From positions 1 to 64,000 of the forward strand of contig CAVRZY010000246.1 of the NCBI GenBank assembly GCA_963725415.1: 64,000 nucleotides of DNA, read 5' to 3'. Below, one piece after another: positions 1 to 8,196 of the stretch. Position numbers and translations under genes: made by a program. The notes under the pieces are model-generated. The model worked only from the letters and a program-made list of their open reading frames with translations, had not been told where the DNA came from and ran no database searches. Origin of the DNA: CAVRZY01 sp963725415 (GTDB taxonomy: Bacteria; Acidobacteriota; Terriglobia; Bryobacterales; Bryobacteraceae). Every line of letters begins with the position of its first letter. Position 1 is the first letter of the stretch.

Positions 1-396
1 GCGAAGTTCGCCAGCCACGGCATCCTGGGCGCTGGGGGCACGCTGTCCATGATCCTGGGAGCGCTGCTGCTGATTGACAGCCCCCTGCCTGAAATGCGAA
101 TCCATCTGCCGACCGCCATAGGTCTGGCGCTGCCGTTCGCGATCATCACCACGTTTCTGGTTTCGCTGGTGATCCGCGCCCGGGTCCGTAAGGTGGTCAC
201 CGGGACCGCGGGGATGATCGAGGAGGTCGGCGTGGCTTACACCCCGCTCACGCCGGGCGGGAAGGTGTTCATTCACGGAGAGTATTGGGAGGCCGTGTGC
301 ACGGCGCCGGTGGAAGCCGGCGCGCGGGTGCGGGTCACCGAGGTGCGGGGACTCACGCTCAAGGTGGAGCCGGCGCCCCAAGATCAAGGAGGTTAA
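1..396 (+). CDS. NfeD family membrane protein, C-terminal part (5' end outside window)
   Basis: The reading frame is open from base 1, so the gene starts upstream. The visible part begins with a hydrophobic stretch containing SHGILGAGGT and LLLIDSP, typical of the NfeD membrane region. A second membrane helix follows (about residues 38-58), then a small OB-fold domain with TGMIEEVGVA-type residues, GKVFIHGEYWEA and a closing VRGLTLKVEP. NfeD proteins are membrane partners of SPFH proteins, and some NfeD forms are serine proteases; the protease part, if present, is not visible. The slipin gene starts 2 bases after the stop, and the Shine-Dalgarno site AAGGAGG overlaps this gene's end, so the pair is very probably cotranscribed. 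Confidence 0.88.
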   Translation, partial: AKFASHGILGAGGTLSMILGALLLIDSPLPEMRIHLPTAIGLALPFAIITTFLVSLVIRARVRKVVTGTAGMIEEVGVAYTPLTPGGKVFIHGEYWEAVCTAPVEAGARVRVTEVRGLTLKVEPAPQDQGG

Positions 397-397
397 C

Positions 398-1180
398 ATG
401 CCAGTCTGGGCTTACGTGCTCATTGCCCTGGCGCTCTATGTACTCGCCTCGATCAGAATCCTGGCGGAATACGAACGTGGGGTCATCTTCCGGCTAGGCC
501 GCGTGCTGTCGAATCCCAAGGGCCCCGGGATCTTTCTGGTGTTCGCGCCGATCGACCGCATGGTGCGCATCTCGCTGCGGATCGAGACCCTGGAGGTCCC
601 ATCGCAGGATGTGGTGACGCGCGATAACGTGACCGTGAAGGTCAACGCGGTGATTTATTTCCGGGTCATCGATCCGACCAAGGCCGTCATCGAGGTAACC
701 AACTATCTCTATGCCACCTCGCAGCTCGGCCAGACCACGCTGCGCAGCGTGCTGGGCGAAGTGGAACTCGACGAGCTGTTGAGCCAGCGGGAGAAACTCA
801 ACGTGCGGCTGCAAGAGGTTCTCGACAAGCACACCGGTCCCTGGGGCGTGAAAGTCACCCTGGTCGAGGTGAAGCAGGTGGATCTGGCGGAGCAGATGAT
901 CCGGGCGATTGCCCGCCAGGCCGAGGCGGAGCGCGAGCGGCGCGCCAAGATCATTCATGCCCAGGGAGAGTACTCGGCCGCCGAGAAGCTCAGCCAGGCT
1001 GCTGCGGTCCTCCAAAAGGAGCCGATAGCCATCCAGTTGCGGTACCTGCAAACCCTGGTCGAGATCGGAACCGAAAAGAATACCACGATCGTGTTCCCGT
1101 TGCCGATTGATATCATTTCGTCATTCAACCGAGTCCTGAACCGGCCCGGGCAGACGGAAGGGGAATCTAAGACCGCGTAG
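398..1180 (+). CDS. Slipin / stomatin-like SPFH-domain membrane protein
   Basis: 260 residues. An N-terminal membrane helix (about residues 3-20) is followed by the SPFH core: ERGVIFRLGR, GPGIFLVFAPID, DVVTRDNVTVKVNAVIYFRV, then LRSVLGEVELDELLSQRE and a charged helical part with RQAEAERERRAKII. This is the standard slipin pattern. Such proteins form oligomeric scaffolds in the inner membrane and work with NfeD partners, which fits the gene directly upstream. Start ATG at 398 with AAGGAGG about 7 bases upstream. The length is normal for the family. Confidence 0.93.
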   Translation: MPVWAYVLIALALYVLASIRILAEYERGVIFRLGRVLSNPKGPGIFLVFAPIDRMVRISLRIETLEVPSQDVVTRDNVTVKVNAVIYFRVIDPTKAVIEVTNYLYATSQLGQTTLRSVLGEVELDELLSQREKLNVRLQEVLDKHTGPWGVKVTLVEVKQVDLAEQMIRAIARQAEAERERRAKIIHAQGEYSAAEKLSQAAAVLQKEPIAIQLRYLQTLVEIGTEKNTTIVFPLPIDIISSFNRVLNRPGQTEGESKTA

Positions 1181-1188
1181 CAAAGGCC

Positions 1189-1854
1189 ATGCCGAGAAAC
1201 GAGGAAGGCGAATTCGAGCTGGTGGTGGGCAACAAGCAGTTGCTGGCCATCGTTTTCATCATGATGGTGCTGTTCGGTCTGGTGTTCTCGATGGGGTATT
1301 GGGTAGGCCAGAGATCCGCGCCGGAAGCTGCGCCGGCCAGCCTGGCGTCTCGGCAGGCGGCGGAAAAAGCACAAGCAGGCACTCAGCCGAGACCCGCCCC
1401 GAGCAGCCCTGCGGCGGCGGAGGGAACTAGCGGGCCGGCTGTGGAACCGGGGCAAGCGAAAGCGGCGCCGATGGCAGCTTTGCCGGCCGGCGGTTCTCCG
1501 GCGGAGCAGCTCAAATCCCCGGCGACTGCTGCGGCCAAGCCGCCCGTGCCGGCCGAGACCAAGCCGCCCGCCAGCAAAGCCATCAGCCCGCCCCCGGTGG
1601 CCGGCGAGCAAGCCGCCGCTTCGGAGCCGGCGCCCGGTCAGACTTTCTTGCAAGTGGCCGCGGTCAAGCGAACGGAGGCCGAGCTGATCGTGGACGTGCT
1701 GAAAAAGAAGGGCTTCTCGGCTCTGATCGCGCCGGTCCCCAACGAGACGCTGTTTCGCGTGCTGGTGGGGCCGCTGAAGGACTCGGCGACTATGGCCAAG
1801 ACGAAGACGGATTTGGAGCAGGCCGGCTTCCGGTCGTTCGTACGGAAGTACTGA
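1189..1854 (+). CDS. Membrane-anchored SPOR-domain protein
   Basis: 221 residues. A short cytoplasmic N-terminus is followed by one membrane helix (about residues 21-43, IVFIMMVLFGLVFSMGYWVG), a long Ala/Pro-rich linker (about 45-145) and a C-terminal SPOR domain (about 148-221) with FLQVAAVKR, LIVDVLKKKGFSALI, FRVLVGPLKD and GFRSFVRKY. SPOR domains bind denuded peptidoglycan glycan strands and usually direct proteins to the division septum. The type is FtsN-like in layout, but the sequence does not prove a role in division. It starts 8 bases after the slipin gene and ends 3 bases before lipA, so it sits inside an operon. Confidence 0.85.
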   Translation: MPRNEEGEFELVVGNKQLLAIVFIMMVLFGLVFSMGYWVGQRSAPEAAPASLASRQAAEKAQAGTQPRPAPSSPAAAEGTSGPAVEPGQAKAAPMAALPAGGSPAEQLKSPATAAAKPPVPAETKPPASKAISPPPVAGEQAAASEPAPGQTFLQVAAVKRTEAELIVDVLKKKGFSALIAPVPNETLFRVLVGPLKDSATMAKTKTDLEQAGFRSFVRKY

Positions 1855-1857
1855 CCG

Positions 1858-2742
1858 GTGCAGGCCACTCGGAGTCTTCGGCGCCTTCCGGAATGGGTGA
1901 GGAAACCGCAGACGCATTTTGTGTCGCTGGAGGAAGTGAAGCGGGGTCTGCGGCGGCTGGATCTGCACACGGTTTGCGAATCGGCGCGCTGCCCGAACAT
2001 CCATGAATGCTTCCATCGCGGCACGGCCACCTTCCTGATCCTGGGGAACCTGTGCACGCGCGGCTGCGGGTTTTGCTCGGTGCCGAAGGCGGCGCGAGGG
2101 GAGGAGCTTCGCGTGGACCCCGATGAGCCGCCCAAGGTGGCGCGCATGGCCGCGGAAATGCGACTGCGCCACGTGGTGATCACCAGCGTGACTCGCGACG
2201 ACCTGGCAGACGGCGGCGCCAGTTACTTCGCCGAAACCGTGCGCCAGGTGAAGAGGGCGCTGCCGGAGGCGCGAACCGAGGTGCTGGTCCCGGATTTTTG
2301 CGGCGATGTCCCGGCCGTGGTGCGAGTACTGGATGCCGGCGTGGACGTTTTCAACCACAACCTCGAGACCGTGCGGCGGCTGTACCGGCAGGTGCGGCCG
2401 CAGGCTGATTATGGCCGGTCACTTGGAGTGCTCCGGTTCGCCCGGGCCTATCGTTCCGCTGTTCTGGTCAAGTCCGGGTTGATGGTGGGGTTGGGCGAAC
2501 AGGGACGGGAAGTGGAGGAGCTGTTGCGCGACCTGCGGGGAGTGGGAGTGGATGTGGTGACGATCGGGCAGTATTTGCAGCCGACGCTGGGGAATCTGCC
2601 GGTGGCGGCGTTCGTGCCTCCGGAACAGTTTGCAGGGTATCGGGACTACGGCCTTTCGATCGGATTCAAGCTGGTGTTCAGCGGCCCGCTGGTGCGCAGT
2701 TCGTACCTGGCCGAAGCGGTGTGGGAACAGGTGGCCTCTTGA
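1858..2742 (+). CDS. lipA: Lipoyl synthase
   Basis: 294 residues, the usual length. Radical SAM enzyme that inserts two sulfurs into octanoyl groups on E2/GcvH domains. Both cluster motifs are present: the auxiliary cluster CESARCPNIHECF (C-x4-C-x5-C) and the radical SAM cluster CTRGCGFC (C-x3-C-x2-C). The C-terminal serine ligand motif is also present (VRSSYLAE). Other conserved parts are VITSVTRDDLADGGA, NHNLETV and KSGLMVGLGE. The start is GTG at 1858, 3 bases after the SPOR gene stop. The start of lnt overlaps the 3' end. No lipB is visible in the window. Confidence 0.96.
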   Translation: MQATRSLRRLPEWVRKPQTHFVSLEEVKRGLRRLDLHTVCESARCPNIHECFHRGTATFLILGNLCTRGCGFCSVPKAARGEELRVDPDEPPKVARMAAEMRLRHVVITSVTRDDLADGGASYFAETVRQVKRALPEARTEVLVPDFCGDVPAVVRVLDAGVDVFNHNLETVRRLYRQVRPQADYGRSLGVLRFARAYRSAVLVKSGLMVGLGEQGREVEELLRDLRGVGVDVVTIGQYLQPTLGNLPVAAFVPPEQFAGYRDYGLSIGFKLVFSGPLVRSSYLAEAVWEQVAS

Positions 2743-4216
2743 ACCTGCTGCTGGCGCTCCTGACTGCGGCTCTTCTGATTCTGACTTTCCCCCGTTTCGA
2801 TGTGGCGTGGCTGGCCCCGGTAGCGCTGGCGCCGCTGCTGGTGGCGGTGACGCGCGAGCGGCGGGTGGTGCGCCGGTTCCTGCTGGGGTGGGCAGCGGGT
2901 GTCGTCTACTGGTCCGGCACGTGTTACTGGATCCAGTTTGTGCTGCATCAGCACGGCGGGCTGGGAGTGGCGGCAAGCTGGGCCACGTTCGCGCTGTTCG
3001 CATTGACGAAAGGTTTGCACCTGGCGGTGTTCGCAGCGCTCGCGGGGATTGTGATGCGGCGTTGGTGGGCCGTTGTGGCGGCGCCGGCGCTGTGGGTGGC
3101 CATCGAGAGAACACACGGACCCCTGGGGTTCGCCTGGCTGGCCCTGGGGAATGCCGGAGCGGACATGGGCGTGCCGATGCGCTTGGCGCCCTACCTCGGG
3201 GTGTACGGCTTGTCATTCGTATTCGCGATGCTGGGGACGGCGCTGGCGCTGGTGGCCTTGCGCCGCTCGCGCCGCCAGTTGGTTTGGCTTTTGCTGCTGC
3301 CTCTGCTGTACCTATTGCCGCGGCTTCCTAGGGTGGAGCGCGGCAGCGAGCGGGCCGTGCTGGTCCAGCCGAACATCTCGGAAAGCGCCGACTGGACTGC
3401 GGAGTGGGTCCAGCGTATGCATCACAGGCTGCGGGTTCTCTCGGAGCGGGCCGTGGCGGAGGCAGGCAGTCCGGGGCCGCGGCTGGTGGTGTGGCCGGAA
3501 GTCCCCGCTCCGGTGTACTACTACGAGAACGCGCTGTTCCGCGAGCTGGTGACGAACGTGGCGCGGCAGACGGGTGCGTACTTGTTGTTGAACGTAGTGG
3601 CGCACACTCCCGAGGGCGCGCCGCTGAACTCGGCGCTGCTGGTGGGACCGAGCGGCGAGCCGCTGGGGCGGTACGACAAGGTGTACCTGGTGCCGTTCGG
3701 CGAGTATGTCCCCTGGCCCTTCCAGTTCGTTTCGAGAATCTCCAGCGAGGTGGGCGATTTTGTGCCGGGCAAGCAGGTGGTGGCGCTGCCGGCGGGCGCC
3801 GCCGGATCGGCGCATTCATCTGCTACGAATCGGCCTTTCCTCATCTGGTGCGGCGGTTTGCAGATCAGGGCACCGGGCTTTTCGTCAACATTTCCAACGA
3901 CGGCTGGTGGGGGCAGTCGGCGGCGCGCGAACAGCATTTGAAGATCGTCAGGATGCGGGCGGCCGAGAACCGCCGCTGGATCCTGCGGGCCACCAACGAT
4001 GGGATCACGGCCACGATTGACCCGGCGGGTCGGGTATATCGGCACCTGCCGTCTTATGTGGAGGGCGCGGTGAGCACGGGCTACTCCTATGTGACCGCGG
4101 TGACGCCGTACACGCACCACGGGGATTGGTTCGTGCTGGTGTGCGCGGCGCTGGCGGCGGTGGCCCTGATCTACCCGTGGCGAATCAGGAGCACGTCCCC
4201 GTCGCGGACCATGTAG
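2721..4216 (+). CDS. lnt: Apolipoprotein N-acyltransferase, interrupted by a one-base frameshift
   Basis: Lnt adds the third acyl chain to lipoproteins in the inner membrane. The N-terminal frame holds several membrane helices, then the nitrilase-like domain with the glutamate (VVWPEVPAP) and lysine (YDKVYLVPFGEYVP). The catalytic cysteine (GAFICYESAFP) and SNDGWWG, HLKIVRMRAAENRR and a final helix lie in another frame. The switch falls at about 3790-3806 and equals one missing base. All three catalytic residues survive, and Lnt is generally important in diderms, so a sequence error is likely. The start may be GTG 2721, or TTG 2739 overlapping the lipA stop. The 3' end overlaps ychF on the other strand by about 46 bases. 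Confidence 0.88.
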
Positions 4217-5244
4217 TCTTTCCCCTCCAGCCGGAGAAGGCCTTTCTCGCGGGTGCCTGCATAGCCCCCATGGTCCACCAGGGTCTGCCAGTTGATCACT
4301 TCGGCGCGGATGAACTTCTTCTCGAAATCGGTGTGGACCGTGCCTGCGGCTTTCAACGCGGTGCTGTGAACGGGGAGGGCCCAGGCGCGCACTTCCGGCT
4401 CACTGGCGGTGAAGAAGGATATCAGCCCGAGCACCGAGTAGGTGGCTGAAATCAACCTTTCGAGTGCGGATTCCTTCAGAGAGTAGGCCGCCAGGAACTC
4501 CAGGGCTTCGTCGCCGGAGAGTTGCGCCAGCTCGGCTTCGATCTTGCCGCAGATGGCGGCCACTGCGGTGTGGGTGCGCCCGGCCAGAGCGCCGCTGCGG
4601 TATTGGGCCTCGATTTCGTGGAGCCGGGGAGCGTCCGCTTCGCCCAGGTTCAACACACAGAGGATGGGCTTCTCGGAGAGGAACTGGAACCCCCGGATGC
4701 GCTTCTTCTCCTCCTCGCTGAGCTCGAGCTGGCGCAGGGGAGCGTTGGACTCGAGGGTGGTCCGGCATCGCTCCAGCAGTTCGAACTCGCGATCCAGCTC
4801 CGGGTTCTTGACTTTCTTTCGATCTTTGTCGAGCCGTTCGAGGCGCTTTTCGACCACCATCAGGTCGCTGAGGATCAGTTCGAGCTCGACGTTTTCGAGG
4901 TCGCGCAGCGGAGCCACGGAGCCCAGTTCGTGCGGGATGCTGTCATCCTCGAACACTCGCAGGACGTGGGCGAAGGCATCCACCACGCGGAGGCTGCCGA
5001 TGTAGGCGGGATCGCGCAGGGCTTCCCTGGAGATAGCCGGGCAGTCCAGGTACTCGACGGTGGCGTGGGTGATTTTGGCGGAAGGGTAAAGCGCGGCCAC
5101 GGCCTCCAGGCGCGGGTCCGGAACCCGGGCGATTCCGACGCGGACGGCCAGCGAGCCGATGCGCGCCGCCTCGTGCACGCCGGTGAGAATGGTGAACAGT
5201 GCGGTCTTGCCGGCCTGAGGTAAGCCGATGATGGCGGTTTTCAT
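4171..5244 (-). CDS. ychF: YchF/OLA1-family ATPase (Obg-like)
   Basis: 357 residues from the ATG at 5244, which gives the expected N-terminus MKTAIIGLPQAGKTALF; an in-frame upstream ATG at 5268 would add 8 unlikely residues. The P-loop reads GLPQAGKT instead of the common GxPNVGKS. The G4 position is NLGE, the NxxE form that makes this family prefer ATP over GTP. A coiled-coil insertion lies at about residues 120-190, and a TGS domain closes the protein (AGTVHTDFEKKFIRAEVINW, YMVRDGDVLLIRHG). Family members bind ribosomes and act in stress responses. It lies 27 bases downstream of the MoxR start-proximal stop and converges with lnt. Confidence 0.93.
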   Translation of the reverse strand: MKTAIIGLPQAGKTALFTILTGVHEAARIGSLAVRVGIARVPDPRLEAVAALYPSAKITHATVEYLDCPAISREALRDPAYIGSLRVVDAFAHVLRVFEDDSIPHELGSVAPLRDLENVELELILSDLMVVEKRLERLDKDRKKVKNPELDREFELLERCRTTLESNAPLRQLELSEEEKKRIRGFQFLSEKPILCVLNLGEADAPRLHEIEAQYRSGALAGRTHTAVAAICGKIEAELAQLSGDEALEFLAAYSLKESALERLISATYSVLGLISFFTASEPEVRAWALPVHSTALKAAGTVHTDFEKKFIRAEVINWQTLVDHGGYAGTREKGLLRLEGKDYMVRDGDVLLIRHG

Positions 5245-5271
5245 AGAAAGCAAGCCGCTAGCCAGCACGTC

Positions 5272-6243
5272 TTACAGAGGCACCTCCACCTGCGTGAGTA
5301 TCTCCTGGAGGATGCGGTCGCTCAGGTCGGAGCTGCGCTGGGCCAGCGCGGCACGGGTATTGATGACCACCCGATGAGCAAAGACGGGAACCACCAGGCG
5401 CTTCACGTCGTCCGGGATGGCGAAGTCGCGCCCCTCGACCATGGCCAGAGCCTGAGTGGCCCGGAAAAGCGCTTGCGCCGCCCGCGGGCTGACACCCAGC
5501 GTGAGCGATTCGTGCGTTCGGGTCTTCTCCACGACAGCCAGCATATAGTCCACCAGGGAGTCATCCACAGTGACGTGGCTGGCCCAGGTCTGCAATTGGA
5601 GAACCTCCTCGGCGGAAAGCACGGGTTCCACCACCGCATCTAGAAAGCTGTCGGTATTCCTCAAGATCTCGCGCTCGCTGGCAGCGTCCGGGTAGCCGAT
5701 TCGCAGGCGCATGAAGAAGCGGTCCAGTTGGGACTCCGGCAGCGGATAAGTGCCGTGATGCTCGACCGGGTTCTGGGTGGCCATGACCATGAAGGGCTGG
5801 GGCAGGGGATAAGGACGCCCATCGATGGTGACCTGCCGCTCGTTCATGGCCTCCAGGAGCGCCGACTGGGTCTTTGGGGTGGTGCGATTGATCTCGTCGG
5901 CCAGCAGAAAATTGGTGAAAACCGGGCCCATCTTGAACTCGAAAGCCTGGGTGTGGGCGTTGTAGATGGTGACCCCGAGCACATCGCTGGGAAGCATGTC
6001 GCTGGTGAACTGGAGGCGATGGAAACCGCAGCGGACCGAACGCGCCAGGGCGTGGGCCAGGGTGGTCTTGCCCACGCCGGGGACATCCTCAATCAGCAGA
6101 TGGCCCCGAGCCAGCAGGCAGACCAGGCTGAGGCGCAGGATCTCCGCCTTGCCGCGAATGGCGGCCCCCAGGGCCGCCTCCAGGTCGCGGAGCCTGGAGA
6201 GGGCGACCGGCGGCGCATCGGTGGCCTGAGCCTGAATCATCAT
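5272..6243 (-). CDS. MoxR-family AAA+ ATPase
   Basis: 323 residues. Walker A is GVPGVGKTTLAHALA, Walker B is LLADEINRTTPKTQSALLEAM, followed by MATQNPVEHHGTYPLPESQLDRFFMRL (sensor/arginine-finger region) and the C-terminal lid VSPRAAQALFRATQALAMVEGRDFAIPDDVK. MoxR ATPases act as chaperones, often with VWA and DUF58 proteins, to mature or activate partners. Those usual partners are not next to it here; ychF follows downstream. Two ATG codons are adjacent (6243 and 6240). It is divergent from the antitoxin gene at 6333. Confidence 0.93.
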   Translation of the reverse strand: MMIQAQATDAPPVALSRLRDLEAALGAAIRGKAEILRLSLVCLLARGHLLIEDVPGVGKTTLAHALARSVRCGFHRLQFTSDMLPSDVLGVTIYNAHTQAFEFKMGPVFTNFLLADEINRTTPKTQSALLEAMNERQVTIDGRPYPLPQPFMVMATQNPVEHHGTYPLPESQLDRFFMRLRIGYPDAASEREILRNTDSFLDAVVEPVLSAEEVLQLQTWASHVTVDDSLVDYMLAVVEKTRTHESLTLGVSPRAAQALFRATQALAMVEGRDFAIPDDVKRLVVPVFAHRVVINTRAALAQRSSDLSDRILQEILTQVEVPL

Positions 6244-6320
6244 TGTCTATGATACGAAAGTCGGGCGGCTAGCGGCGGCCCGTAATCCGCCTGTGGGGCC
6301 CGGGGTAGCTACTTTTGGGC

Positions 6321-6326
6321 TATAAT
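6321..6326 (+). promoter_or_regulatory. Perfect -10 box TATAAT just before the antitoxin start
   Basis: TATAAT lies 6 bases before the GTG at 6333. Transcription would start on or next to that GTG, so the mRNA would be leaderless. No good -35 hexamer is seen at 16-18 bases spacing. Type II antitoxin genes are usually autoregulated at this point, but no operator palindrome stands out. Confidence 0.5.
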
Positions 6327-6332
6327 AGCTAC

Positions 6333-6614
6333 GTGGTCACCGTGGCGAGCAAAGAACTCAAGAACCGGCTTGGCAAGTACCTCGGTATTGTCCGAGGCGG
6401 CGAGTCAGTGCGGATCACGGATCGGGGGAAGCCGGTGGCTTGCATCCTGCCCGTCGGCATGCCAGAAGAGGAACAGACTGCCGAACTGCTTTCCGCGCTG
6501 GTGGCGAAAGGCAGTGTCACCCTGGGCAGCGGTGAGCTGCCTGGCCGGAGGAAGCCGGCTGTCCTCACGCCCGGCAAGTCCATCGCGGAGATGATCGCGG
6601 AGGATCGGCGGTAG
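6333..6614 (+). CDS. Phd/YefM-family antitoxin
   Basis: 93 residues from GTG 6333. The N-terminus VVTVASKELKNRLGKYLGIVRGGESVRITDRGKPVACILPV matches the Phd/YefM fold (prevent-host-death), which binds DNA and covers the toxin with its C-terminal tail. The open frame extends to TTG 6315, but the TATAAT box lies inside that extension, so GTG 6333 is preferred. The stop overlaps the start of the PIN toxin by one base (TAGTG), typical of a toxin-antitoxin operon. Confidence 0.9.
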   Translation: MVTVASKELKNRLGKYLGIVRGGESVRITDRGKPVACILPVGMPEEEQTAELLSALVAKGSVTLGSGELPGRRKPAVLTPGKSIAEMIAEDRR

Positions 6615-7024
6615 TGCTCTATCTGGACAGCTCGGCGATGGCCAAGCTCTACGTCGCCGAGCCGGGCTCTGAAGACACGAAGGCGCTGATGCAAGCCCAC
6701 CGGGGCCGCCTTTTCAGTAGCGTAGTGACCTGGGCGGAGGTGCAGTCCGCGCTGGCGCGTTGCTGGCGGGAACGGCGCATCTCGTACGCACAATACCGAC
6801 TTCAGCAGCGAGGCTTTGCCGCTGATTGGTGCATGTTGCACGCGGTCAACCTCAGCCTGCCGGTTCTCGCGCCCGCCGAGCGGCTTTTTCAGCGGCACGC
6901 CTTGCGAGCCTACGACGCCATCCAGCTCTGCTCAGCCCTCTGGATCGGCCGACCCGTGTTCGCCTGTTTCGACGAGCGGCTGCGCCGCGCGGCCGCAGCC
7001 GAGCGGCTGGCAGTAGCACCATAG
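6614..7024 (+). CDS. PIN-domain ribonuclease toxin (VapC type)
   Basis: 136 residues, GTG start overlapping the antitoxin stop. The PIN acid residues are visible: LYLDSSAMAKLY (first Asp), the glutamate in VTWAEVQSAL, the Asp in LRAYDAIQLCSAL and the last one in FACFDERLRRAA. VapC-type toxins cut RNA, often tRNA. It is paired with the Phd-type antitoxin upstream, a mixed Phd-VapC combination that is common. Confidence in the fold is high; the RNA target is unknown. Confidence 0.92.
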   Translation: MLYLDSSAMAKLYVAEPGSEDTKALMQAHRGRLFSSVVTWAEVQSALARCWRERRISYAQYRLQQRGFAADWCMLHAVNLSLPVLAPAERLFQRHALRAYDAIQLCSALWIGRPVFACFDERLRRAAAAERLAVAP

Positions 7025-7277
7025 TGAACGGGGCCTGCGGAGCCGGACGGTCAAAGATGTGCCCTTGATGCAACCCCTTTCGGGTGTAACCGGATCCATA
7101 CAGACCCCCGCCCGTAATTCTTCCGTAGCGCAGGAGGGGAACTGAGGGTGGGCGGCGCGAAGTGCGGTCCGCAGGGTGGAGGTCCGGCCCTACGGTCCTT
7201 GGGAGCCTCCTAAGCCCGGATACATCTCCTCACCGCGCCTCTCCTCACGCCTACGGACGGATTGCGGGCGGTTGGAA

Positions 7278-7307
7278 GTGACAGCGCTAGGGGGCATGGA
7301 TTAGAAT
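7278..7307 (+). promoter_or_regulatory. Candidate promoter of the tRNA-Val gene
   Basis: GTGACA (7278-7283) and TAGAAT (7302-7307) are 18 bases apart. The -10 box ends 14 bases before the tRNA 5' end, a normal distance. In the rest of the 7025-7321 gap I see no gene and no convincing terminator. Confidence 0.45.
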
Positions 7308-7321
7308 CAAGACTGGGCCTC

Positions 7322-7398
7322 GGGCGCGTAGCTCAGTTGGTTAGAGCGCCTGCTTCACACGCAGGAGGTCACAGGTTCGAGTCCTGTCGCGCCCACCA
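7322..7398 (+). tRNA. tRNA-Val (anticodon CAC)
   Basis: All four stems pair: acceptor GGGCGCG with CGCGCCC, D stem GCTC/GAGC, anticodon stem CCTGC/GCAGG with loop TTCACAC, and T stem ACAGG/CCTGT with loop TTCGAGT. The anticodon CAC reads GTG valine codons. The CCA end is encoded (7396-7398). No integrated element is seen at its 3' end, only the remains of a toxin gene 10 bases further on. Confidence 0.97.
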
Positions 7399-7691
7399 TG
7401 CCGCCGTTTCATTCAATCCTGATAACTTGGCCGGCTCGGAGACCCGGCAGCAGGTCAAGCACCGCGGGGACGAGGGGACCGAGCGACTCCAGCCGGTTCG
7501 TGGGCGCGACCAGGACCACGACGGCAACACTCTGCGCCGTCAGGTTCTGCCGAAAGCTCAGATTGCGGTCGGCGGTGACGAACACATCGAAATGCGCTTC
7601 GGCGAGGGCTAGCAGCTCCCCGTTAGTCTTTCCAGCCCAGCCCATTTCCGGCGCGGTAGCGCACTCGTGCTCTGCGAGCAGGCTCTTGAGC

Positions 7692-7869
7692 CGAATGCCA
7701 CTTACTCTCCAGGGATGGAAGCTCTCGTGGGGCGGCCTTTCAGACTGCGAACTGGGCTTCCGCCCGGTTCAGGCCGGGCAGAAGCCCGGCCCGCAGGCTG
7801 GAAAGCCTGACCCCACCGCCAGAAGATACACCCTCCGGCAGGTGCAGAAAGGGAAAGTAAGTGGCATTG
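7692..7869. mobile_element. 178-bp MITE-like insertion with target-site duplication
   Basis: The insert has terminal inverted repeats of about 13-17 bases: AATGCCACTTACT at the left and its complement AGTAAGTGGCATT at the right. It is flanked by a direct duplication GGCTCTTGAGC at 7681-7691 and 7870-7880. It has no open reading frame for a transposase, so it must have been moved in trans. Inside it sits a 90-bp palindromic element also seen at 56765-56854. Family assignment is not possible from the sequence alone; a duplication of about 11 bases narrows the choice. Confidence 0.82.
7727..7816. repeat. 90-bp palindromic element, copy 1
   Basis: It begins GTGGGGCGGCC and ends GCAGGCTGGAAAGCCTG plus ACCCCAC, with self-complementary ends and an inner GC-rich stem (CCGGGC/GCCCGG). 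A second element of the same length and the same ends lies at 56765-56854, with a different middle part. This one lies inside the 178-bp insertion. Confidence 0.65.
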
Positions 7870-7911
7870 GGCTCTTGAGCTTGCGGGGCAGACACTCCTC
7901 CAGCAGGATTC

Positions 7912-8130
7912 TCATCTGGCCTCGGCCAGGACAAGTTCCTTGGCCTGTTCCAGGGCGGCGTGGACTTGCTGGCGGCTGACGGTGGGGAAATCGTCGAGGA
8001 ACTGATCGATGCTCTGACCCGCTTCAAGGTATTCAATGAGGGTCTGAAACGGCACACGGGTACCCGCAAAGACCGGGGTCCCACCCAGCACTTGGGGGGT
8101 CTTCACGATCACGCCTCCGCTGTCCCGCAT
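7912..8130 (-). CDS. DUF433-family antitoxin
   Basis: 72 residues: VIVKTPQVLGGTPVFAGTRV followed by PFQTLIEYLEAGQSIDQFLDDFPTVS, the helix-turn-helix-like pattern of DUF433. These proteins are the usual antitoxins of DUF5615 PIN-like toxins. The stop overlaps the toxin ATG (ATGA at 7912-7915), so the two were translationally coupled. Because the toxin is split by an insertion, this is now an orphan antitoxin. A second in-frame ATG is not obvious; the start fits the family well. Confidence 0.88.
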   Translation of the reverse strand: MRDSGGVIVKTPQVLGGTPVFAGTRVPFQTLIEYLEAGQSIDQFLDDFPTVSRQQVHAALEQAKELVLAEAR

Positions 8131-8196
8131 ACGACACCATGGTAGCGCTGTCCGCTGAGGTTCTCAACGCCGACGGACCGTTGCAGCAGGCGACTT

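Larger units (their letters stand above)
7409..7915 (-). pseudogene. DUF5615 PIN-like toxin gene, split by a small insertion
   Basis: The ATG at 7915 overlaps the DUF433 stop (ATGA). The gene begins MRILLEECLPRKLKS, the normal N-terminus of the family, then runs into foreign sequence with a stop after about 42 residues. The rest of the gene resumes in the 7409-7691 part: SLLAEHECATAPEMGW, AGKTNGELLALAEAHF, VFVTADRNLS and APTNRLESLGPLVPAV. Removing bases 7692-7869 and one copy of the 11-base duplication restores a full frame of about 108 residues. DUF5615 proteins are PIN-like nucleases paired with DUF433 antitoxins. This copy should be inactive. Confidence 0.87.

Noticed and set aside
955..2358. 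467-residue frame on the minus strand
   Set aside because: It lies opposite slipin, SPOR and lipA, which are clear genes. Its composition (many His, Arg, Gln) is that of antisense of high-GC coding sequence.
3790..3806. Programmed frameshift in lnt
   Set aside because: No slippery heptamer followed by a structure is seen, and seven other genes have similar one-base changes, so a sequence error is simpler.
7399..7915. Integrative element at the tRNA-Val 3' end
   Set aside because: No integrase and no repeat of the tRNA end was found; the only insertion is the 178-bp MITE.
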